The notes beneath the pieces are model-generated. The model saw only the letters and a program-made list of their open reading frames with translations. It was not told the DNA's origin and searched no databases. This document shows positions 1 through 8,236 of a stretch of 64,000 nucleotides of DNA, in pieces. Source of the stretch: Candidatus Izemoplasmatales bacterium (GTDB lineage Bacteria; Bacillota_I; Bacilli_A; Izemoplasmatales; Hujiaoplasmataceae); contig JBAZNL010000006.1 of NCBI GenBank assembly GCA_041649275.1, forward strand, positions 1 to 64,000, in the 5' to 3' direction. Position numbers and translations under genes: made by a program. The stretch's first letter is position 1. Every line of letters begins with the position of its first letter.

Positions 1-1
1 C

Positions 2-472
2 TACGAGGGCAAGACGGCGATGCTCACCACCGGCAACCTCGGCAACGTGATGAAGGAATCGGCGCTCGCCGCCCTCTCCTACGTCCGCACGAACGCGAAG
101 GACTACGGGATCGACCCGACCCTCTTCGAGAAGTCCGACATCCACATCCACGTCCCCGAAGGCGCGATCCCGAAGGACGGCCCGTCCGCGGGCGTGACGA
201 TGGCGACCGCGCTCGTCTCGGCGCTCTCGCACCGCAAGGTCGACCGCTTCGTCGGGATGACCGGCGAGATCACCCTGAAAGGCCGCGTCCTGCCGATCGG
301 CGGCCTCAAGGAGAAGGCGATCTCCGCCGCCCGCTCCGGCCTCAAGCGGATCATCATCCCGAAGGGAAACGAGAAGGACGTCGAGGAGATCCCGAAGGAA
401 GTCCGCGACGTGCTCGAGATCGGCTTCGCCGAAACGATCGACGACGTCCTCGCCTTCGCCCTCAAGAACTGA
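2..472 (+). CDS. lon: Lon protease, C-terminal part (truncated by window edge)
   Basis: ATP-dependent serine protease of the cytoplasm that degrades misfolded and regulatory proteins. Only the last 156 residues are present: the proteolytic domain. The catalytic Ser lies in the PKDGPSAGV block and the catalytic Lys in GGLKEKAI, the Ser-Lys dyad of the Lon family. The reading frame is open through base 2, so the start and the AAA+ domain lie upstream of the window. The gene ends just before a strong terminator. Confidence 0.96.
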   Translation, partial: YEGKTAMLTTGNLGNVMKESALAALSYVRTNAKDYGIDPTLFEKSDIHIHVPEGAIPKDGPSAGVTMATALVSALSHRKVDRFVGMTGEITLKGRVLPIGGLKEKAISAARSGLKRIIIPKGNEKDVEEIPKEVRDVLEIGFAETIDDVLAFALKN

Positions 473-478
473 ATCCGG

Positions 479-503
479 CCGCCCGCATCCCGCGGGCGGT
501 TTT
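479..503 (+). terminator. Intrinsic terminator of lon
   Basis: Perfect 8-bp GC stem CCGCCCGC / GCGGGCGG with a 5-nt loop followed by TTTT, 7 bases after the lon stop codon. Confidence 0.9.
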
Positions 504-505
504 CG

Positions 506-534
506 TTGTCAAACGCCCCCGCCCGGCGTATAAT
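506..534 (+). promoter_or_regulatory. Promoter of the hydrolase-GltD-YczE-NUDIX operon
   Basis: TTGTCA (506-511), 17-bp spacer, TATAAT (529-534). It is the only promoter-like site before the 567-3645 gene run. Confidence 0.8.
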
Positions 535-566
535 GATGTCAGATTCGCAAGCGAAAGGAACGACCG

Positions 567-1289
567 ATGATCCAGACCCTCGACCGTCTCATCGACGGCA
601 TTCCCCTCACCGAATACCGTGACGAAGACGCCGGCACCGTCCGCGGCGTCATGTTCGTCGTCCACGGTCATACCGGCGAACGCGCCCACGTCGCCGACCT
701 CGCGACCCGCTTCGCCGAAAACGGCTTCCTCGCGGTCGCGGTCGACGCGTTCATGCACGGTGCCCGCCGCGAAGCCCCCTACGGGACCGGCGACGGTCGC
801 GCCTGCACGATGGCGATGCCCGGCGTGATCCTCCGGACCTGCGCCGACCTCGCGCATCTCGCGCGCACCGCCTATGCGGCCTATGCCCCCCTGATCTCCT
901 TCTCCGGCACCAGCATGGGCGGCCACATCGCCTTCCAGATGCCGAAACACTATCCCGCGAAGGCGATCGTCCCCTTCATCGGCACTCCCGACATGATGCG
1001 CCACTACGCCGTGACCAAGTCGGATCAGATCGGCCTCTCCGAACTCGAACGCCTCCGCCCCGAACTCGACGCGCTCGAGATCGGCCCCGACTACGCCGCC
1101 TACATGAAGACCCGGATCGTGATCGCGAGCGGCCTCGACGACGCGGTCGTCGACTACCGTTACGCCGTCGACTTCCACGACGCGCTCGCCCGCGCGGGCC
1201 ACGACGACGTCTCGATCGCCCTCTACCAGGTCGGCCACGAGGTCCCCGCCGAGATGCAGGAAGCGTCGATCGCGGCGCTTCTGGACTAG
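567..1289 (+). CDS. Alpha/beta hydrolase (esterase-like)
   Basis: Predicted cytoplasmic serine hydrolase of 240 aa with the alpha/beta hydrolase fold. The oxyanion motif VHGHTG is near residue 33, the nucleophile elbow is GTSMGG near residue 115, a candidate acid Asp lies in GLDDAVVD, and a candidate catalytic His in VGHEVP near the C-terminus. The start has GAAAGGA 7-8 bases upstream. It is first in a four-gene operon and ends 10 bp before the flavoprotein gene. It resembles the YitV-like esterase group; the substrate cannot be read from sequence. Confidence 0.85.
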   Translation: MIQTLDRLIDGIPLTEYRDEDAGTVRGVMFVVHGHTGERAHVADLATRFAENGFLAVAVDAFMHGARREAPYGTGDGRACTMAMPGVILRTCADLAHLARTAYAAYAPLISFSGTSMGGHIAFQMPKHYPAKAIVPFIGTPDMMRHYAVTKSDQIGLSELERLRPELDALEIGPDYAAYMKTRIVIASGLDDAVVDYRYAVDFHDALARAGHDDVSIALYQVGHEVPAEMQEASIAALLD

Positions 1290-1298
1290 GGGGCCGCG

Positions 1299-2534
1299 AT
1301 GGACCGTTTCCAGGATCTGATCGCCGAGGCCGCCCGCTGCCTCGACTGCAAGCACCGTCCCTGCCAGGTCGCCTGCCCCGCGCACAACGACATCCCGGCG
1401 CTGATGAAGGCCGTCAAGAACGGCGACTTCGCCGGCGGGAAGCGGCTCTGGGACAAGACTTCGAAGCTGCCCGAACTGTGCGGCGCGCTCTGCCAGCAGG
1501 AAGTCCTCTGCGAGGGCGCCTGCACCCTGAACAAGATCAAGAAGCCGGTCAGGATCGGCTTCGTCGAACGCGGCGTCGCCCTCCTCTTCTGGGGCGAGGC
1601 GGCGGTTCCGACGGCGATGCGGGACCACCGCCACCTCGTCGTCGGGATGGGACCCGCCGGCCTCGCCAACGCGATCGCGATGGCCGAGAAGGGCTACCGC
1701 GTCGACGCCGTCGAGGCCAATCCGCGCATCGGCGGAGCGATCTGGAACCTCGTACCGCCGTTCCGCTTCGACGCGAGCGACCTGTCCTCGATCGAGGTCA
1801 AGCTCGCCAAGCTCAAGGTCGACGTCCGCTACAACTTCCGCGTCGGCAGGGATGCCTCCCTCACCGACCTGGTCGACCGCTACGATTCGGTCTTCGTCGC
1901 CCACGGGCTCGACGTCCCGCAGCTCGTCCCGGGATTCTCCGGACCCGACGTCCACTATGCGATCGACCTTCTGAACCGCGTCGTCCATTCGCCCGCCGAC
2001 CTCGGCAGGCTGCTCGGCCGCCGCGTCGCCGTCGTCGGACTCGGCAGCGTCGCCTGCGACACCGCCCGCACCCTCGCCCAGCTCGGGCGGACGGTCACGG
2101 TCGTCTACCGGCGCACGCTCGCGGAAGCCCCCGCAAGCCCGAAGGAGATCGCCGAGACCCTCGCCGAAGGCGTGACCATCGAGGTCCTCCTGAATCCGAC
2201 CTCCTACCAGGACGGGATTCTCCACTGCGAACGCACCGAACTCGTCCACGACGCCGCCTCGCCGCGCGGCCGGATCCGCACGGTGCCCGGTTCGGACGTC
2301 CCGATCGCCTGCGACTCCGTCGTCTTCGCGATCGGCCAGGCGTCCTCGGACGCCCTCTTCGAGGGCACCGGCATCCGCTTGGCACCGGAAGTCTCGCCGT
2401 ACGCGACGACCGACCCGAAGGTCTTCGTCGGCGGCGACCGCGTCATCAGGGAAAAGCGGATCGTCGACGCGATGGTCTCGGGGATCGAGGCCGCAGCCGA
2501 GATCGAGAGGAAGCATCCATGCGATTCACGTTGA
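1299..2534 (+). CDS. GltD-like FAD/NAD(P)-dependent oxidoreductase
   Basis: A 411-aa flavoprotein resembling the glutamate synthase small subunit and related electron-bifurcating or transfer subunits. The N-terminal cysteine domain has two clusters (CLDCKHRPCQVACP near residue 13 and CGALCQQEVLCEGAC near 61) that in the family bind 4Fe-4S centres. The FAD motif GMGPAG lies near residue 113 and a second dinucleotide motif GLGSVA near 247. The C-terminal VFVGGD block is the usual FAD-contact motif. No large GltB partner is adjacent, so it may serve another reductase or synthase. The start is preceded by a GGGGG stretch. Confidence 0.85.
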   Translation: MDRFQDLIAEAARCLDCKHRPCQVACPAHNDIPALMKAVKNGDFAGGKRLWDKTSKLPELCGALCQQEVLCEGACTLNKIKKPVRIGFVERGVALLFWGEAAVPTAMRDHRHLVVGMGPAGLANAIAMAEKGYRVDAVEANPRIGGAIWNLVPPFRFDASDLSSIEVKLAKLKVDVRYNFRVGRDASLTDLVDRYDSVFVAHGLDVPQLVPGFSGPDVHYAIDLLNRVVHSPADLGRLLGRRVAVVGLGSVACDTARTLAQLGRTVTVVYRRTLAEAPASPKEIAETLAEGVTIEVLLNPTSYQDGILHCERTELVHDAASPRGRIRTVPGSDVPIACDSVVFAIGQASSDALFEGTGIRLAPEVSPYATTDPKVFVGGDRVIREKRIVDAMVSGIEAAAEIERKHPCDSR

Positions 2535-3169
2535 AGAAGACCGTCGTCTACGTCTTCGGCCTCATGCTCCTCGGCCTGACGGTGTCGCTCATGCTCAACA
2601 CGAACCTCGGGATGTCCTCGTGGGACGCCTTCTTCAAGAACCTCCACGACGGCATTCCGCTCGATTACCGCTACCTGAACTCGATCGCGGCGGCGGTGCT
2701 CACGCCGCTCGCCTACCTCGCCCAGAAGAAGAAGTTCACCGTCTGGGTCCTGTTTCCGATCGCGATCAGCTTCTTCATCGGCGCCGAGATCGACCTGATC
2801 CTCCTGTACGGACTGATCCCGAACGTGGCATCGGCGCTCTGGGTGTGGAACTGGCTCTACCTTCTGACCGCGGTCGCGATCTGCGCGGTCGGACTCAACA
2901 TCATCGCCTGGTGCGCATACCCGATGCCCGCGCTCGACGAGCTCTGCCTCGCGCTCGCGGCGATCTTCAAGGCCTCGCACGGCCGCGGAAAGCTCTACGG
3001 CGAGATCCTCGCGCTCTTCCTCGCGGTGGCCACCGGCCTCGCCTTCGGCTATTGGGGCGTCCGCTTCAACATCGGCGTCACGACCGTCGTCTTCGCCGTC
3101 GCGATCGGTCCGGTGATCGATCTCATCAGAAAGCCCGTCCGACGGGCATTGGAGGCGATCGCGTCATGA
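2519..3169 (+). CDS. YczE/YyaS-type integral membrane protein
   Basis: A 216-aa protein with about five hydrophobic segments and the family-like opening in which a first TM is followed by NTNLGMSSWDAF. The ATG lies 16 bp inside the preceding gene, suggesting translational coupling. YczE/YitT relatives are multi-pass proteins of unclear biochemical function. A second family member lies at 35804-36442 in this window. Confidence 0.75.
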   Translation: MRFTLKKTVVYVFGLMLLGLTVSLMLNTNLGMSSWDAFFKNLHDGIPLDYRYLNSIAAAVLTPLAYLAQKKKFTVWVLFPIAISFFIGAEIDLILLYGLIPNVASALWVWNWLYLLTAVAICAVGLNIIAWCAYPMPALDELCLALAAIFKASHGRGKLYGEILALFLAVATGLAFGYWGVRFNIGVTTVVFAVAIGPVIDLIRKPVRRALEAIAS

Positions 3170-3645
3170 TCATCGAAATCTTCGGCGACGGCCTCGAGCG
3201 CCGCGACATCGCCAATCAGCCGCGCCGCGTCAGCTGCCGCGGCGTAGTCCTGAAGGATGAAAGGATCCTCGTCGTCCACAGCGACGGCCTCGACGTCACC
3301 ACCCTTCCGGGCGGCGGCCGCGAAGCGGACGAATCGCTGTCCGCCTGCGTCGAGCGCGAGATCCGCGAGGAGACCGGCGAGGTCGTCCGCGCGATCGCGG
3401 AAGGCTGTATCGTGATCGAATACTTCGTCGATTCGATCTGGGAGACGCACTATTTCCGCTGCGAACCGACGGGAGCGACCGTGACGCGGGCGCTGACCGT
3501 CGAAGAGCGGGAGAAGGGGTGCGAACCGTCCTGGATCGGACTCTACGACTTCCTCGCGCTGCTTGAGGGCTACGAGAGCGAAAATCCCTACGGCGCGAAC
3601 ATCCACGAGCGCGAGCTCGTCGGCCTGATGAATACCCTCGATTGA
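3166..3645 (+). CDS. NUDIX hydrolase
   Basis: A 159-aa hydrolase of nucleoside diphosphate-linked compounds. The NUDIX box is complete: it begins GGGREADES near residue 48 and continues to REIREETGE, supplying the metal-binding glutamates. The ATG overlaps the previous stop by 4 bp, so this is the last gene of the operon. Substrate is unknown; the family covers oxidised nucleotides, NDP-sugars and coenzymes. Confidence 0.88.
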   Translation: MIIEIFGDGLERRDIANQPRRVSCRGVVLKDERILVVHSDGLDVTTLPGGGREADESLSACVEREIREETGEVVRAIAEGCIVIEYFVDSIWETHYFRCEPTGATVTRALTVEEREKGCEPSWIGLYDFLALLEGYESENPYGANIHERELVGLMNTLD

Positions 3646-3659
3646 GCGAAAGGACGATG

Positions 3660-3697
3660 GAACGGTTTCCGCGGCGCGGAGATCGTTCTTTTTCTTC
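3660..3697 (+). terminator. Intrinsic terminator after NUDIX gene
   Basis: A 13-bp stem (3660-3672 with 3676-3688, two G-U pairs) with a GGC loop and a TTTTTCTTC tail. Confidence 0.85.
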
Positions 3698-3708
3698 GGC
3701 GCCGGATG

Positions 3709-3717
3709 TGCTATAAT
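3709..3717 (+). promoter_or_regulatory. Extended -10 promoter of DUF2779 gene
   Basis: TGC-TATAAT ending at 3717, just beyond the preceding terminator. No good -35 hexamer at 17 bp. Confidence 0.65.
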
Positions 3718-3748
3718 GGGCATGGGTCCGTCACGAAGGAGGTTCGCC

Positions 3749-5557
3749 ATGGTCGTCACCGTCATCGATCTCTTGAACCATCTGCGCTGCCGGCGCTTCT
3801 CGCCGCTGGAACGACGCTCCACGGCGCGCAAGTACAACCCGACCAAGTCCGACGAGAAGTACGCCGAGTTCCGGCATCTGGGCGGCATCGTGGCGTACTC
3901 GGCGACCGCCGAGTACGACGCCGACGAGACCGTCGAACTCCAGAAGAACCGGCAGTACCGGCTGACCGACGACGCGGTCAGGACGATGCGCGACGTCGTC
4001 GTGACGAAGATCCTCTCGCAGCGCCCGGACATGAAGATCGACGTCGACAAGGAGTTCACCTACGCCTTCCACGACGGCTACCGGCTCGCGACCGCGCCCG
4101 ACCTGCTGCTTTCCTTCGACGGCGTCTTCGAGGCGCTCACGTTCGTGCCGATGACGTCGCGCGAGCTGCTCGCGATGCAGTTCTCGGTGAACCGGACGAA
4201 GTATCCGCTGTTCGTGAAGGACGAGCGGAACATGTACGTCCCCGACCTCCGCGGCGTCTCGGACGCCTTCAAGACGAACTTCGACGACAAGCTCGCGAAG
4301 CTGACCGACCGCCATACCGACCTCGGCCGGATCGTCTACGACGTCGCCTTCAAGAACTTCATCCTCGACCGGCTGTTCCGGCCGCACGCGGTCAAGCAGC
4401 TGCTCGTCGTCCTGAACCACGAGTACGTCCACGACGGCAACCCGGGCGGGTACGGTCCGAGCCTGATCGTCGCCTTCGACCTCACCCAGATCGCGCGGCG
4501 GATGGCCGAGACGATCGAGATCGACCTCTACCGGATGATCAACCACGTCGAGCTCGACGACGACTCCCGCTGCCCGCTCGTGAAGAGCGAGTGCCGCCGG
4601 GGAATGTCGTTCCAGTGCCCCTACGTCGAGTACTGCTTCTCGCATCTGCCCAAGCGCCATTCCGTCTTCCACTATTTCTTCCAGCACCAGGGGTTCGTCG
4701 AGAGCCTGCCCGGCGAGGACGTCGTCCACGACACCTACGAACTCGTGAACCAGGGTGTCGTCGACATGCTCGACGTGCCGATCTCCTGGCTCAAGCGGGA
4801 GAAGAACCTGATGCAAAGGTACTGCGTCGAGAACGAGCGGCCGTTCTATAACAAGATCAAGCTGAAGACCTACCTCGACACCCTCCGTTATCCGCTCTAC
4901 CTGCTCGACTTCGAGGCGTTCCCGGCGATCCTGCCGCGCTTCCGCGGCGAATCGCCGTATTCCCAGAGCCTCTTCCAGTTCTCCGTCCACGTCGTCGAAC
5001 GCCCCGGGGACGATCCCGGCCGCGACGACCCCGCCACGCACCGCGAGTGGGTCGCGAAGGACGGCGCCGACCGCCGACGCGAATTCGTCGAGGCGCTCCT
5101 GACGGCGATCCCGCCGGGCGATTCGTCCGTCGTCGTCTACAACCAGAACTTCGAGAAGAACCGGCTCGTCGAACTGGCGACCCTCTTCCCCGAGCACGCC
5201 GACCGGCTGCGCGAGCTTGCGGGACGGCTCTTCGACCTCCTCAAGGCGGTCAAGAACGACGCCGACTTCTTCCTTTCGGCCGGCTTCACGAAGGAAGCCG
5301 CCGAGACCTACAACTACTACCATCCCGACCTCGACGGGACCTACTCGCTCAAGAAGGTCCTGCCGGCACTCGGCGGGGCGGACTACGAGGGCATGCCCAT
5401 CGCGAACGGCGTGCAGGCGTACCTCGCCTACGCGTCGCTCGACGAACTCGAGCCCGAGGAGCGGGAGAAGACCCTCCGCGACCTCAGGAGCTACTGCGGC
5501 CTGGACACGTACGCGATGCATCTGATCCTCGCCGGGATCCGCGCCCAGATCGCGTAG
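3749..5557 (+). CDS. DUF2779 family protein, Cas4-like cysteine region plus DEDD-type nuclease domain
   Basis: A 602-aa predicted nucleic-acid enzyme. The N-terminal half has an early Cys (HLRCRRF, residue 14) and a cluster of four cysteines near residues 275-296 (RCPLVKSEC, then CPYVEYC), the layout of Fe-S RecB/Cas4-type nucleases. The C-terminal half looks like a DEDDy 3'-5' exonuclease: LDFEAF near 385 (D-x-E), NQNFEKN near 464, and YCGLD near 580 (Y-x3-D). The ATG at 3749 follows GAAGGAGG; in-frame codons upstream lack a ribosome site. It is monocistronic and has no CRISPR neighbours. The name is secure at family level; the activity is inferred. Confidence 0.75.
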   Translation: MVVTVIDLLNHLRCRRFSPLERRSTARKYNPTKSDEKYAEFRHLGGIVAYSATAEYDADETVELQKNRQYRLTDDAVRTMRDVVVTKILSQRPDMKIDVDKEFTYAFHDGYRLATAPDLLLSFDGVFEALTFVPMTSRELLAMQFSVNRTKYPLFVKDERNMYVPDLRGVSDAFKTNFDDKLAKLTDRHTDLGRIVYDVAFKNFILDRLFRPHAVKQLLVVLNHEYVHDGNPGGYGPSLIVAFDLTQIARRMAETIEIDLYRMINHVELDDDSRCPLVKSECRRGMSFQCPYVEYCFSHLPKRHSVFHYFFQHQGFVESLPGEDVVHDTYELVNQGVVDMLDVPISWLKREKNLMQRYCVENERPFYNKIKLKTYLDTLRYPLYLLDFEAFPAILPRFRGESPYSQSLFQFSVHVVERPGDDPGRDDPATHREWVAKDGADRRREFVEALLTAIPPGDSSVVVYNQNFEKNRLVELATLFPEHADRLRELAGRLFDLLKAVKNDADFFLSAGFTKEAAETYNYYHPDLDGTYSLKKVLPALGGADYEGMPIANGVQAYLAYASLDELEPEEREKTLRDLRSYCGLDTYAMHLILAGIRAQIA

Positions 5558-5564
5558 AAATTCC

Positions 5565-5593
5565 TTGCATCGGGCCCCCCTTCGTGGTATAAT
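5565..5593 (+). promoter_or_regulatory. Promoter of rpsO
   Basis: TTGCAT (5565-5570), 17-bp spacer, TGG-extended TATAAT (5588-5593). It begins 7 bp after the DUF2779 stop. Confidence 0.85.
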
Positions 5594-5599
5594 CATTAT

Positions 5600-5675
5600 C
5601 GCGCCCGCACCTGAAACCGACGTTCTCCGGCGTCGGCTCCGGATCCGGGTAAGTCAAAACACAGGAGGAAACACC
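5600..5675 (+). promoter_or_regulatory. Structured rpsO leader
   Basis: About 75 nt of leader between the predicted start site and the rpsO ATG. It contains a CCGACG/CGTCGG hairpin (5617-5622 with 5631-5636) followed by a GC-rich segment and the AGGAGG ribosome site. S15 represses its own mRNA in several bacteria through unrelated leader structures, so this could be such an element; that is inference. Confidence 0.4.
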
Positions 5676-5945
5676 ATGGCACTGTCCAAAGCAAAGACCC
5701 AGGAAATCGTCAAGGCGTACCAGTTCAAGGAAGGGGACACCGGTTCCCCCGAGATCCAGATCGCCCTGCTCACCGAGGAGATCGCGCTCCTGAACCAGCA
5801 TCTGCAGGTTCATGCGCACGACTTCCATTCCAAACGCGGTCTGTTGATGAAGGTCGGGAAACGCAGAAGCCTGCTCGATTACCTGCAGAAGGTCTCTCCC
5901 GAGCGCTACCAGACGCTGATCCAGAAACTCAGCCTGCGCCGCTAG
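5676..5945 (+). CDS. rpsO: Ribosomal protein S15
   Basis: Primary rRNA-binding protein of the 30S subunit that binds 16S rRNA and S18/S6. At 89 aa it has exactly the usual length. The hallmark GDTGSPEIQIALLT and the block HSKRGLLMKVGKRR are present. The start follows ACAGGAGGAAACACC. It has its own promoter and terminator and is followed by pnp as in many bacteria. Confidence 0.98.
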   Translation: MALSKAKTQEIVKAYQFKEGDTGSPEIQIALLTEEIALLNQHLQVHAHDFHSKRGLLMKVGKRRSLLDYLQKVSPERYQTLIQKLSLRR

Positions 5946-5955
5946 CCGAACGCCG

Positions 5956-5989
5956 AAGCACCCAAAGTCCTTTTGGGTGCTTATCTTTT
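5956..5989 (+). terminator. Intrinsic terminator of rpsO
   Basis: Perfect 11-bp stem AAGCACCCAAA / TTTGGGTGCTT with a 5-nt loop, followed by a T-rich tail. Confidence 0.9.
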
Positions 5990-6005
5990 GTCAGGCGGGA
6001 CGAAG

Positions 6006-6025
6006 GACGGATGATTTCATCCGTC
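6006..6025 (+). promoter_or_regulatory. Perfect inverted repeat upstream of the pnp -10
   Basis: GACGGATGATTTCATCCGTC: 9-bp arms around TT. It ends 7 bp before the pnp -10 box and sits where a -35 box would be. It may be an operator, or a hairpin in transcripts that read through from rpsO. Confidence 0.45.
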
Positions 6026-6029
6026 GCGA

Positions 6030-6038
6030 TGGTATAAT
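6030..6038 (+). promoter_or_regulatory. Extended -10 promoter of pnp
   Basis: TGG-TATAAT. There is no -35 match at 17 bp; the inverted repeat 6006-6025 occupies that place. Confidence 0.7.
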
Positions 6039-6081
6039 GGTTCTATGAACGCGATCATCAACCGAAAAGAGGTAGACATAA

Positions 6082-8214
6082 ATGAGTGAAACCACAGAAA
6101 AGAAAGTGTACAAGCTCGATTTCTTCGGCCGCACGCTGCAGGTCGAGGTCGGGCAGCTCGCCAAACAGGCCACCGGAGCGGCTTTGGTGAGATTCAACGA
6201 TTCGGCCGTGCTCTCCGTCGCGGTCGTCGGCGAACCGAAGGAGGATCTCGATTACTTCCCCCTGATGGTCCTGTACCAGGAAAAGATGTACTCCGTCGGC
6301 AAGATCCCGGGCGGCTTCTTCCGCCGCGAAGGCCGTCCCTCGGAGCACGAGACGCTGAACGCCCGCGCGATCGACCGTCCGATCCGCCCGTTGTTCGACG
6401 AGAACTTCAGAAACGAAGTCCAGATCATCAACACCGTCATGTCGGTGAACCCGGACAACTCGCCGGAGATCGCCGCCCTGATCGGGTCGTCGCTCTCGCT
6501 CGGCCTCGGCGGCGTGCCGTTCAACGGCCCCGTCGCGATGGTCCAGGTCGGCCGCGTGAACGGCAAGCTGGTCTGCTGCCCGACGGCGGAGGAATCCCTC
6601 CAGTCGGACATCGACCTCACCATCGCCGGCACGAAGTACGCCGTGAACATGGTCGAGGCCGGCGCCAAGCAGGTCTCCGAAGCCGACATGCTCGAAGCGA
6701 TCATGTTCGGACACGAGCAGATCAAGACGCTCGTCGCCTTCCAGGAGATGATCATCGCCGAGAACGCCAAGCCCCTGATCGAGGTTCTCTACGAGACCGT
6801 CCCCGCCGAGATCGACAAGGCCGTCCGCGAACTCGACGGCGGCCGCATCGTCAAGGCGATCGTAATCAAGGAAAAGCTCGAGCGCGGCGACGCGATCGAA
6901 GCCGTCAACGAAGAGGTCCGCACCACCCTCGAGGAACAGTTCAAGGCCCAGGGCCTCGACAAGGACGAAATCAAGAAGAACATCTACTTCGTGAACAAGG
7001 TGCTCGAAGCCATCCTCGTCGACGAAGTCCGCCGGCTCATCACGGAAGACAGGATCCGTCCGGACGGACGCGCCTGCGACGAGATCCGCCCGCTTGCGGC
7101 CGAGGTCGACCTGTTCGAACGCACCCACGGCTCCGCCCTCTTCACCCGCGGTCAGACCCAGGTCTTCGCCGCGACGACGCTCGGCCCGCTGCGCGACGCG
7201 CAGCTGATCGAAGGCGTCACCCTCGACGACGAGAAAAGGTTCATGCTGCACTACAACTTCCCGCAGTTCTCGGTCGGATCGACGGGCCGCTACGGCTCCC
7301 CCGGACGGCGTGAAGTCGGCCACGGCGCCCTCGGCGAACGGGCCCTCCTCCAGGTGATCCCGTCCGAGGACGAGTTCCCGTACGCGATCCGCGTCGTCTC
7401 CGAAGTCCTCGAGTCCAACGGCTCCTCGTCGCAGGCGACGATCTGCTCCGGCACGATGTCGCTCATGGCCGCGGGCGTCCCGATCAAGGCGCCGGTCGCG
7501 GGCATCGCGATGGGCCTCGTCAAGAAGGGCGACAAGGTCACGATCCTCACCGACATCCAGGGCCTCGAGGACCACTTCGGGGACATGGACTTCAAGATCG
7601 CCGGCACGAAGGACGGCATCACCGCCCTGCAGATGGACATCAAGGTCGACGGCATCTCCCGCGAAGTCATGCAGGAAGCCCTCGAACAGGCCCGCAAGGG
7701 ACGTCTGCAGATCCTCGACGTCATGCTCGCGGCGATTCCCGAACCGCGCAAGGAACTCTCCAAGTACGCCCCGAAGGTCAAGATCATGCGCATCAACGTC
7801 GACAAGATCCGCGACGTCATCGGCCCCGGCGGAAAGATGATCCAGTCGATCGTCGAGCGCTGCAACGAGGTCAAGATCGACATCGAGCAGGACGGCCGCG
7901 TCATCTTCATGCACACGGACGTCTACTGGATCGACCAGGCGATGAAGCTCGTCGCCGACATCGTCCGCGAAGTCCAGGTCGGCGAAATCTACACCGGCAA
8001 GGTGGTCCGCATCGAGAAGTTCGGCTGCTTCGTCGAACTGTGGCCCGGCCAGGACGGCCTCTGCCACATCTCGAAGCTCGCGGAAAAGCGCGTCGAGCGC
8101 GTCGAGGACGTCGTCAAGCTCGGCGACATGATCACGGTGAAGGTCACCGAGATCGACGAGAAGGGCCGCGTCGACCTGTCGCGCAAGGCCATCCTCGAAT
8201 CGCTGAAAAAGTAG
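6082..8214 (+). CDS. pnp: Polyribonucleotide nucleotidyltransferase (PNPase)
   Basis: Phosphorolytic 3'-5' exoribonuclease of mRNA decay, a homotrimer in the cytoplasm. At 710 aa it is full length. Two RNase PH-like domains flank an all-helical linker; the first contains FFRREGRPSEHETL, the second FPQFSVGSTGRYGSPGRREV. A KH domain (IGPGGKMIQSI) lies near residue 580 and an S1 domain (GEIYTGKVVRIEKFG) near 635. The ATG follows AAAGAGGTAGACATAA. No terminator is seen before rnpB, whose -10 box lies 11 bp downstream. Confidence 0.98.
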   Translation: MSETTEKKVYKLDFFGRTLQVEVGQLAKQATGAALVRFNDSAVLSVAVVGEPKEDLDYFPLMVLYQEKMYSVGKIPGGFFRREGRPSEHETLNARAIDRPIRPLFDENFRNEVQIINTVMSVNPDNSPEIAALIGSSLSLGLGGVPFNGPVAMVQVGRVNGKLVCCPTAEESLQSDIDLTIAGTKYAVNMVEAGAKQVSEADMLEAIMFGHEQIKTLVAFQEMIIAENAKPLIEVLYETVPAEIDKAVRELDGGRIVKAIVIKEKLERGDAIEAVNEEVRTTLEEQFKAQGLDKDEIKKNIYFVNKVLEAILVDEVRRLITEDRIRPDGRACDEIRPLAAEVDLFERTHGSALFTRGQTQVFAATTLGPLRDAQLIEGVTLDDEKRFMLHYNFPQFSVGSTGRYGSPGRREVGHGALGERALLQVIPSEDEFPYAIRVVSEVLESNGSSSQATICSGTMSLMAAGVPIKAPVAGIAMGLVKKGDKVTILTDIQGLEDHFGDMDFKIAGTKDGITALQMDIKVDGISREVMQEALEQARKGRLQILDVMLAAIPEPRKELSKYAPKVKIMRINVDKIRDVIGPGGKMIQSIVERCNEVKIDIEQDGRVIFMHTDVYWIDQAMKLVADIVREVQVGEIYTGKVVRIEKFGCFVELWPGQDGLCHISKLAEKRVERVEDVVKLGDMITVKVTEIDEKGRVDLSRKAILESLKK

Positions 8215-8221
8215 GGAAACG

Positions 8222-8230
8222 TGTTATAAT
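8222..8230 (+). promoter_or_regulatory. Extended -10 promoter of rnpB
   Basis: TGT-TATAAT, 7 bp before the predicted 5' end of RNase P RNA; only a weak -35 match lies upstream, inside the end of pnp. Confidence 0.65.
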
Positions 8231-8236
8231 AAGGTG

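Noticed and set aside
462..2516. 684-codon open frame on the minus strand opposite the hydrolase and GltD genes
   Set aside because: Composition is a repetitive Asp/Arg/Gly/Val pattern typical of antisense frames in GC-rich coding DNA; it covers two well-supported genes, and no ribosome site or family motif is seen.
3749..5557. Cas4-like cysteines as a sign of a CRISPR-Cas locus
   Set aside because: No repeat array and no cas genes are present; the C-terminal DEDD region places it in DUF2779.
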